A stretch of DNA of 64,000 nt, taken from positions 10,986,001 through 11,050,000 of the forward strand of contig NC_089037.1 of assembly GCF_034140825.1 (NCBI RefSeq), read 5' to 3'. The translations under genes and the position numbers were made by a program. Of the stretch, positions 56,558-64,000 are shown piece by piece (position 1 is the stretch's first letter; every line of letters starts with the position of its first letter). This DNA is from Oryza sativa Japonica Group (lineage: Eukaryota; Streptophyta; Magnoliopsida; Poales; Poaceae). Under the pieces are notes generated by a model. That model had not been told where the DNA came from. It did not search any database and worked only from the letters and a program-made list of their open reading frames with translations.

Positions 56558-57337
56558 ATGCCGAAGCTGCCGATGGACCAGCGACCGCGGCTGACTCTCG
56601 AGGACTACATCCTCTTCTTCACCACCCGCTCCGGCCACGGCCTCACCATGGACCACCTCAACCAGGTACATGTACTACCCACACCCTCTTCCCTCCCTCC
56701 CGACTCCCGTCCCGCCCCCCTCTCCCTCCACTCATCGTCTTCCTCTGCTGCTGGTCGCGTCGCGCAGATCGTCTTCATGCACGGGTTCATCAAGTTCCAC
56801 CGCCAGAACAAGGTACCCCCCCAATCCACCTCTATTTGCCCCCATTTCGGTTCGGTTCTTCCGCAAAAACCCGTGACGCGTGTCTCGCAGCCGGTGATCG
56901 TGGACGCGCTCAACAAGTTCGACCTCATGCGCCCGCGCCGCTCCACCGTCGGCATCAACGCGGCCGCGCCACCGCGCGGCGCCGCCAAGCCGTCGGACGC
57001 GCTGCTCACCATGGACGAGGCCAGGGACGACATCGAGGACCTCGGCTGGCGCGAGTGCCCCGTCGGCTCCCTCCTCTCCATCCGCGCCGGCGGCGGCGAC
57101 GCGGCGCCCTCCGCCGCCCACATGCCGATCGCGGCCATCCGCCCTGGCTCCACCGCCGTGGAGCGCGTCTCCCCGCCGAGCATACTCAGCGCCTGCTCGC
57201 CCGCGCCCCCCGGGGCGGTGGTGATCCGGAAGCGGTGCAAGAAGGGCCAGGGGAAGGCGGCCATGAGGGGGAGGAAGCGGCGCGTCGTGCAGTTGCTCAC
57301 GCTCCCGTCCGTCGAGAACTTGGCGGCCACCGCCTGA
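56558..57337 (+). CDS. Small plant-specific protein of unknown function (copy A)
   Basis: Exons 56558-56665, 56768-56812 and 56891-57337 encode 199 residues. The first two exons give a compact conserved module (LTLEDYILFFTTRSGHGLTM, DHLNQ, IVFMHGFIKFHRQNK). The third starts PVIVDALNKFDLMRPRRSTV, then a short acidic stretch (DIEDLGWRECPVGSL), and ends in a basic tail with KRCKKGQGK and RGRKRR, possibly nuclear-targeting. The 45-bp middle exon codes exactly 15 residues. I believe the module is catalogued as DUF7787 but could not check. Gene B downstream is a clear paralogue with the same intron positions and phases. Function unknown. Confidence 0.85.
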   Translation: MPKLPMDQRPRLTLEDYILFFTTRSGHGLTMDHLNQVHVLPTPSSLPPDSRPAPLSLHSSSSSAAGRVAQIVFMHGFIKFHRQNKVPPQSTSICPHFGSVLPQKPVTRVSQPVIVDALNKFDLMRPRRSTVGINAAAPPRGAAKPSDALLTMDEARDDIEDLGWRECPVGSLLSIRAGGGDAAPSAAHMPIAAIRPGSTAVERVSPPSILSACSPAPPGAVVIRKRCKKGQGKAAMRGRKRRVVQLLTLPSVENLAATA

Positions 57338-58416
57338 CGGAGCCCGGGGCTCCTCCATCTGCAGGGCGGCGACGCCATGGCCTCTCCTTGGTTCTTACTA
57401 GTAGTACTAATCACCGCCAGTACTAAGTTGCATTAGTGTTTGTTTTGGGTTGTGCTCAGCTTAGCTCTGGTGTTTAAAGTTCAGTTGACGTCCTACATTT
57501 TGCTTTACCGCTGGTCTGTAAATTTTACCGGCTTAGATGAATCCATCCGTGTTAAAGGATCAAACCTAACATGCTTACTCAATTAAAGCTGTTTGCTGTT
57601 TCGTGGTTATCACTTATTACGTGTATTGGTCGATCCATTTCCTCCAAGAATCATGTTTGCAATGCTCTCGTCCTCATCCATTTCGTCCAAGAATGGGTTG
57701 CAATGTTCTTGTCCTGTGGCATGATATGGTAGGTGGTAAAACGTTCTTTTCCAATCTTTGGAACTGCACCTGCAGTCCTGCATTTATCAGGGTACGCATT
57801 GAAACCAAAGATATGGGTGCATTGAAACCAGGAAAGAATAGTGAAACGCAGAGGTGTGCAGCAGTGTTCACGTTCACCTATCCACCACATTGGTGAACGA
57901 AAATGGCAACATGCCGGCAAGGAAAGGCAAGGCAAAAGCTGCTCTGTCTAGCCCTCTGCCGGCAAGGCAGCATGCCGCGTCGCCCGGGCAGGTATTTTCA
58001 CCTTATCGTTCTCGTCGATCAACTGATGAGCAACACGCGAAACGAACCGGACACAGCAATGGCTTTGATAATCCCTCTTTTGGTGCAACCACCCTGCTGC
58101 AGCATGAATGATCTGACGAGATTCGTCACGCACTTCCCACCTCGGCTCCTCCATCATCTCCTCCTGTTCAGGCCCGGTCAAGAGTAAAATGTATCCAATC
58201 CTCCTCTCCTGTGCGAAAGCCTGCAGGTGGGCCCCACCACCCACCAACAACCAAGCTTTTGCTCCCCAGGTTCCCTTGTGCAGCGCTGAGCAGAGCAGAG
58301 CAGAGGTAGCGGAAAGAAACAAGAGGAGGAGACTCCTAGAGGTGAAAGCAGAGTTGCGTCGGGGAAGAGAAGAGGAGAGGAGAGGAGAGAAACAGAGGAG
58401 GGAGGAAGAACCTACC
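57338..58416. other. Region between the paralogous genes A and B
   Basis: Holds the 3' UTR of gene A and promoter/leader of gene B. An imperfect 42-bp tandem duplication (57632-57715, unit CATCCATTTCGTCCAAGAAT) and a repeated TGCCGGCAAGG motif (57910, 57957) are present. The leader just before 58417 is purine-rich (GAGGAGAGGAGAGG). No further gene is supported. Confidence 0.5.
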
Positions 58417-59802
58417 ATGGTGCCGAGGGGGCGAGGGAGGGAGATGCAGGGAGGGCCCCTGACGCTGGAGAGGTACCACCGTTTCTTCGTCGACCCATGG
58501 GGCACCCGCCTCACCATCGACCACCTCAACCACGTACGTACGCCCGCACGCCCGCACGCCCGCACGCCGTCGTCTGCTTGTGTTGTGTTCTTTTTAGTCT
58601 AGATTGCTGCTTCTGATTTCGTTGTGCTTGATCTTTCTGTGTTGGCGGCATGCATGTCACGTACTTCGGTGGGCGGGCGGCACACAGATCATCTCCATGC
58701 ACGGCTTCGTCAAGCTCCACCGCTCCAACAAGGTTGGTTGGTTGCCTTCTCGATACGTTTCGGTCTTCTTCTTCTTTTTTTTTCTCTCTCGTTGTTGCGA
58801 GCGTTATGTGTGACGAGGCGGAGTTGCGAGCAGGGCGACATCATGCGTCGGCTGGTGGGGCAGGTGGACCTGCAGCCGCCGCGGCGCTCCACGCTGCACC
58901 GCGCGGCGGAGGGCCCGCCGTCCGACGCCGTCATCGCCGCCGACGTGGTGAGCGCCGACGTGGACGCCATCGGGTGGACGGAGTGCCCCATCGGCTCCGT
59001 GGCCGTCTTGGCCGCGTCGCCCGGGGACGCGCCGGAGCCGGTGGAGCCCGATCCCCGCCCCGCGGACTTCGTGCTCGCCGGGCGCCGCGCGCGGTCCAAG
59101 CGGAGCCGCAGCTCGGCCTACGGTCACAGGCCGCCCGAGCCCGACGACGGTGGCTCGTCGATGGAGGTGGAGGAGAAGGAAGATGGGGAGTGGTTGCCGC
59201 CACCGCCGTCGACTCCGCCGCGGTGGACGCGTTCTCCAACTCCGCCTCCGCCGCCTCCCTCGCCACCACACGCGACGCCGCCGCCTCCTCCGCCTCCGCC
59301 ACCACGCGAGATGGTGGCACCGCCGCCGCCTCCTCCCCCACCGTACTACGGCCAGCCCACGTTGGCGCCGCCTCCTCCTCCTCCCCCACCGTACTGCGGC
59401 CACCCGACGTTGGCGCCGCTTCCTCCCCGACCCCTACACTTCGGCGCGTCGCCCGCGGTGGTGCCATGGCTGTCGTGGGGCCTGCCGTTGCCGGCGGCGG
59501 TGCCACTGGCGCCGCCGCCGTTCCCGGGAGCGCCTGCGTTCGCGCAGCATCCCCCGGCGGGACAGCGACCTTTCTGGAGCCCACCGACGGTGCCGCCGTG
59601 TTACCCGGCACCATTCTGGGGCGCGCCGTTCTGGGGTGCTCAACCTCCGCCGCCGCGGCCGTCGCCGCTGCCGCACTGGGGCCACATCAGATCGCCGCCA
59701 GCTCCAGCGCTGCATCAGCCACCTCCTCCCACCTTGCAGCTGCAGCAGCAGCAATCGCCGCCGCCGCCGCCGGGAGTTTTCTGGGGCAGGCCGGCGTATT
59801 AG
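58417..59802 (+). CDS. Paralogue of gene A with a long proline-rich tail (copy B)
   Basis: Exons 58417-58533, 58688-58732 and 58834-59802 encode 376 residues. The N-terminal module parallels gene A exon by exon: LTLERYHRFFVDPWGTRLTI, DHLNH, IISMHGFVKLHRSNK, then PRRSTLH and DAIGWTECPIGSV. A basic RRARSKRSRSS segment and an acidic EVEEKEDGE follow, then about 190 residues of PPPPPP tracts with a two-fold repeat YYGQPTLAPPP/YCGHPTLAPLP and aromatic FWG/PFW motifs. The tail could bind WW, SH3 or EVH1-type domains, or form condensates; both are guesses. The gene is convergent with the HCF107-like gene. ATG 58417 fits gene A in length; a second ATG at 58444 is possible. Confidence 0.85.
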
Positions 59803-60574
59803 GGAGGGAGTGCATTGCTAAGCTTGTCCTCTTGCAATCTTTCGAGCCAACACAGATGTATGTACTGTTGATCCTAATTGTTGTTTGTAATCACCTGTTG
59901 CAGCTATGGGATCATTATGGATAAAGATCTAATTCTCATATATTTTTAGTTATAAATAAATAGAAAAGTTCATCCTATTTTAAACCCAATTTGAAAATAA
60001 ACAGAAATTTTGTTCATCCTATTTTAAAACCAGCCTTTAAATTTTGTAGGCTAAAAGCCTAAAATGTTAGATCGTTTACCACCCCCTAATTGCAGCTTTT
60101 GTTCTCCTGCTGATTCCTAATTTTTTACTTCCTGTCACTGTTGTTAATTTGTACTACCCGGCAACATGAACGGCGCACATTTGGATAACTCAGATTTAGA
60201 ATCAAATCATTTTCTAGTTTCATGACCCCTTTGTGATGGTCTTTATCCTATCCAATTGGCATAAGATGGATTGAAGTGATATCCGCAGATTTTGAATTCT
60301 TCACTAGCACATACAAATTGATAGATTGCGCTTATGTACACAGATACACTGCTCCTGAAGAATGATAGAATTACATACACCTGGGTGGACCAATAACAAC
60401 TCTAGTAACAAACATGTGGCTGCTAATGGCAGCCGCCGCGCTCTTCTTCTGAGAGATATACACAGATATGTATGTTCAACTATCTCGCGAGTCACGGTAC
60501 CTGTTACTGTTAGTGGTCGATGCTTCGCACGGCGTAGATGGCAAATGTGCATTGTTGAACTGAAGTGGAAATAT
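59803..60574. other. Convergent 3' region between gene B and the HCF107-like gene
   Basis: AT-rich DNA containing both 3' UTRs. TTCATCCTATTTTAAA occurs twice (59969 and 60012). No gene or recognisable transposon is present. Confidence 0.5.
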
Positions 60575-63564
60575 TTACGGAACAGGGAGAAGAGGAAGGG
60601 GCTTCCTGGGCAACCTCTGCGTCCTCCTCCTGGAAACAACTCCCCTGGGATCAGAACCCTCAAGCACCGCGTCCAGCTCGGCCGGGTCCAGGGCTAGCCG
60701 CCTCCTGATGAATCCATCCACGTCGAAATCGCTCTCTGGTGTCTCTGCAGCGTCATCGCTCTCCTTGTCATCGGCGTTAGCAAGGTCCGAAGCGTCCGAT
60801 CCTTCTGCTCTTGAACCGCCAGAAAACTCTGCATCGGCAGAAGTCCGGACGGTAGCTGTATTGCTTGGCTCTCCAGTGCTTTTCGGATTGTCTCGTGTTG
60901 CAGGCCCCGAAGGCTGGTCTATGTTTAGGAGCTTCTTCACGCTGTCTAAGGCAGGATCAATGATGTCGAGGAAGCCCATGACCCAGGAGGCATCATCCAC
61001 AACCTCGGTACGCTGTCAGGATGGATAATGATCAGGGAGAAACTTCAACAGAGATGATGCGAACACCAGCAATTGTTGTTAATACGTTGTTCATGGGTGA
61101 TGCAAATGAAATTGGTAATCACAAAACATGAAGAAAAATAATTCCATTTTACTGCCTTTTAACTCAATAAACATGAATTGAGAAAGATGCTACTCTAAAG
61201 TTACCCAGTACTCATATCTAAAAGTAGTTACCCGGGACTAACCTGCTGAAAATAGATGTTCCGTATTTCTTCAGCTCGAACTGGATCACCCTGTTCGTCC
61301 TCTAGTGCAGCCCATGTCATCCATGTTACCTCACTCTGAGAATTTATGTTCAGTGAAGATCTCAGCAATCTTCTGGCAGCGGTGTAGTTACCGGCCCGCT
61401 GTTCTAGGACTCCCCAAGCCTACAAAAATAGGGCAGGATATGTTTTAAGTGTACAGAAATTTGAGTCTTTCGATCACAAATGAGTACAGCAGTTCCAGTA
61501 AAGAAGAAACTTCACACATAGAAGCATTCATCTTCCAAAAACCATGAAACTCATAGTATTATTATTCAATAGTAACACATTACCACGTGAGACAAAAACC
61601 TACTCCTATAGCTATCGGCCAGCAAAAACGTATAGCTACCAGTTCAATATGAGCTGGATTGCCATCAATAGATCATTTACCTGAAGACATCGAGCAGCAC
61701 ATTCATTAGTTGAATTAACTGACAAAGCTCTTTGATACAGTGTCCTTGCTGTTCTGGCGTTTCCTTCTTTCCATTCCATCCACCCCCAAGCCTATAACAT
61801 GATCCATAAGTCAGAGCTAAGCTTCAAAGATAGTCCAAATAAAAGAGATTCCATAAACAAATGCAAACGTGACAGTTTGCAAGATAAAACAAGACAGATC
61901 CATCTAGGGATTTAAAATTGGTGTAATAGATTTGCTCACTTAATACCACCTCTACCAACTAACAGTTCATAACAAATATTTTTACTTTACTCTGGCCAGG
62001 AACATGCGATGCTTCCTTGATTGTAAGATATATAGTGCTTTGCACAAGTCTAAATAAGTGCAAATAGAAAAACGAAATTCTAAAGGTAGTGTTGAACGGG
62101 AGATCCCAAGTAACAGCCTAAATGAGCACAAATATGGACAAATGTAACGATGAGATATATAGCATCTTGAAAGTAACTAAAACAAAATAATTCAGACAAC
62201 TGCACTCAACTGAACCTTTACATCCATCAAATCCCAAATTATTTGTATCGTGTGCATATTCAGTTGTGATTTGTGACAGGAAGGTGAACAGCCAGAGCAC
62301 TTGCAAGTTGCAAGATGCAGCTCAAGTGTGCAAGGTACATCAAGAAGTGCCATAAACTAATTAATCATAGCTATTTGCGAAATGTCAGGTAAATAATACT
62401 AAAACAAAGCCTACAAGTTAATTTAACCAGAGGTGTAAAAAAACAAATGCGGCTCAAATGAGTAATATATTACTTATAAAAAAAAGAGAGATAAGCACAG
62501 AAAATCCATACTATCCAAACTGGTTGGTGCCTAGGATCAATTTGAGATGCCTTTCTAAATAAAACACGGGCGGTATTTGGAGATGAGTAGTTGTATTCCA
62601 GTAGTGCAAGAGACTGAAGAATCACAGGGTCCCTAGGGTTCACAGCATGACCAATCTTAAGTAACTTCCTTGCTTTGTCGATGCTACCTTGTTCTGCTTC
62701 AAATAGTGCCCAGACATGCCATGAAAATCTGTTCTTAGGACTTGCCTGGACTGCTTTCTGTAAAAAGAAATTCGAAATTATACTTTGTAGACAGCATTGT
62801 GTTGACTGAAACCATCCCATGCAGGTGTGAATGAACTATGGAGTGAATCACACTAACAGCATATTATTAAGTTATAAAAATTATTGCCACATCATTGCAT
62901 TGATATGTGGTAGTAAAATCATTTTGAAAGCACAGTTCTCTGGGTTGGATTAAAGATTATTTCATCTCTACTTGGGAAATCTTTTCTAATTTGCCATGTG
63001 GAAATGGATGGATCTCTGTTAGAAAACTTTCAAGTATGAGTACCGAAGAACTAACGCAAACATTCATGGGAACAATTATAAATAGAAAATAAATTATTAC
63101 CTCAAAGAGTTTTCTTGCCATGGCATTGTTTTCTGCACGAATTTCTACCTGAGCCCATGCCTACTAGAAGTTGCCGTACATAAGTTCACAGTTTAGACAA
63201 AAAAACTATGCAGTTTTTATTTGCACTAAAATGGATAAATTATGAAGCAAATACTTACTAGCCAACTTGCACAGCTTTTGGGATTGCATTGGGTAGCTTG
63301 TTGGAATAAAGTTCGTGCTTGTTCAAAGCGCTCTGCTCTAGCCTCAAGCAGAGCAAGAGTCTGGTAAATGTACTCATTTCCTCCACAATATTTTAGACCT
63401 TTTGCAAGTAGATTTCGAGCCTTTTTAATGTTTCCTTGCTTGATTTCTAAAATAGCCCACCCATGCCAAGCTGCAATATGCTTTGCATCAGCTACAGTAG
63501 CAGCATCAAATAACTCCCGTGCTCTTCGAATATTCCCACCTTTGCGTTCTAGGACTGCCCAACA
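60575..63564 (-). CDS. HCF107-like HAT/TPR protein, 3' part
   Basis: Six exons in order: 63564-63259, 63160-63101, 62757-62512, 61791-61681, 61419-61243, 61012-60575. All join in phase 0 and give the last 445 residues. The solenoid consists of 34-residue HAT (half-a-TPR) repeats such as AWHGWAILEIKQGNIKKARN, SWHVWALFEAEQGSIDKARK and AWGWMEWKEGNARTARTLY. The C-terminus is acidic and Ser-rich and ends in LPRKPLPLLPVP. The family (HCF107/Mbb1) binds plastid psbH/psbB-region transcripts, protecting and remodelling 5' ends so that PSII subunits are made. The N-terminal exons, including any transit peptide, lie beyond the right edge. Confidence 0.88.
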
Positions 63565-64000
63565 CTGCATACTCAAAGCAAAAGGACAACAGGAACTTAA
63601 TTATATGCTTAATTTCTATAACATGAACAAGATATGATCATAAGAAAACAGTGGACTGGTTTGTTCAGTGTGAAATTGTGGATCGTGAAAGATGATCCCA
63701 GCCCGGTGTATCAAACCAAAAGTCTTTAGACTTATTCAGAAAATCCAAGAGATTATGTTTGACATATGAGTTAAGTACTTGAAAAGAAGAGGGCAAATGG
63801 CCATGATAGGAGCAGTGTATTCATATCTCATGATCAGCCATCAATCACATTGATGTTCCTGTGAACAAAGTGCAATGGACTAGATCTATTCATCTTGCAT
63901 CCATATTTGAGAGGAAAGCAATGTATGCAACTGAAGCTCAAATGCCTAAAATAACTCTTCATTGTGAATTGCTAATGGGCATGGTCATCCATTTGGAGAA
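63565..64000 (-). other. Intron of the HCF107-like gene reaching the window edge
   Basis: Upstream of the acceptor at 63565 no further HAT repeat is visible to position 64000, so this is at least 436 bp of intron. No other feature is recognised. Confidence 0.6.

Noticed and set aside
58804-59754. Long frames in other phases and on the minus strand across gene B
   Set aside because: Produced by the CCG/CCT-rich polyproline coding region; only the frame continuing the conserved N-terminal module is credible.
1-64000. CRISPR array, prokaryotic operon or integrated phage
   Set aside because: The window is plant nuclear DNA with spliced genes; repeats present are tandem or transposon-derived, without regular unique spacers.

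Overview
The window looks like nuclear DNA of a grass, almost certainly rice (Oryza). It has GC-rich first exons, short introns, and dense Stowaway, Tourist and Mutator-type elements. Several genes are ones I recognise as rice chromosome 3 genes: an E(z)-type Polycomb gene (OsiEZ1/SDG718), the leaf-rolling gene SRL2/NRL2/AVB and the DEAD-box helicase RH24. Gene identities come from recall and reading of the translated exons; no search was run. Exon borders were placed by hand from splice signals and reading-frame continuity.

Layout. Positions 1-5 kb are repeat-rich: GC-rich tandem repeats beside CACTA-like subterminal motifs, a Tourist-like MITE, and a well-bounded Pack-MULE (1441-2927) carrying pieces of a flavonoid-hydroxylase-type P450. 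A possible poorly coding transcription unit follows at 3.05-4.65 kb. Positions 5-11 kb hold a hAT-like element, an orphan first exon of an SMP-30/gluconolactonase-like gene, a TIR element with a TGA duplication, and then the intact two-exon paralogue. Positions 11.6-14.6 kb are a truncated, frame-shifted copy of a cellulose synthase-interactive (CSI1-type) armadillo gene. A MITE inserted in a MITE of the same family precedes a TBL-type O-acetyltransferase gene (16.9-19.3 kb).

Positions 20-27 kb hold the 17-exon E(z) methyltransferase on the minus strand. It is divergent, about 200 bp away, from a decayed DYW-class PPR gene (27.2-29.5 kb). Then come a tail-anchored E2 ubiquitin-conjugating enzyme (30.4-32.9 kb, plus), a plastid ClpP3-like protease subunit (34.5-37.1 kb, minus), a small MULE, and the 19-coding-exon EFR3-like gene SRL2 (38.5-46.6 kb, minus, with a 5' UTR intron).

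Positions 47.8-51.4 kb are a transposon cluster. It contains nested MITEs, two perfect 20-bp palindromes, a fragment of a LOB-domain gene, and a ~0.9 kb foldback-like element. RH24 follows (51.8-55.6 kb, plus). Next is a tandem pair of small plant-specific genes of unknown function (56.6-57.3 and 58.4-59.8 kb, plus), the second with a long proline-rich tail. The 3' part of an HCF107-like HAT/TPR gene (60.6-63.6 kb, minus) runs off the right edge.

The genes are not an operon or a pathway. They are ordinary eukaryotic neighbours in chromatin regulation, protein turnover at the ER and in plastids, cell-wall acetylation, plasma-membrane scaffolding and RNA metabolism. I found no wholly new system. 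The most unusual material is captured gene fragments in DNA transposons, the duplicated first exon, the tandem DUF pair, two GC-AG introns in conserved genes, and a strikingly high number of short local tandem duplications. I recognised no LTR retrotransposon, LINE, tRNA, rRNA or CRISPR.
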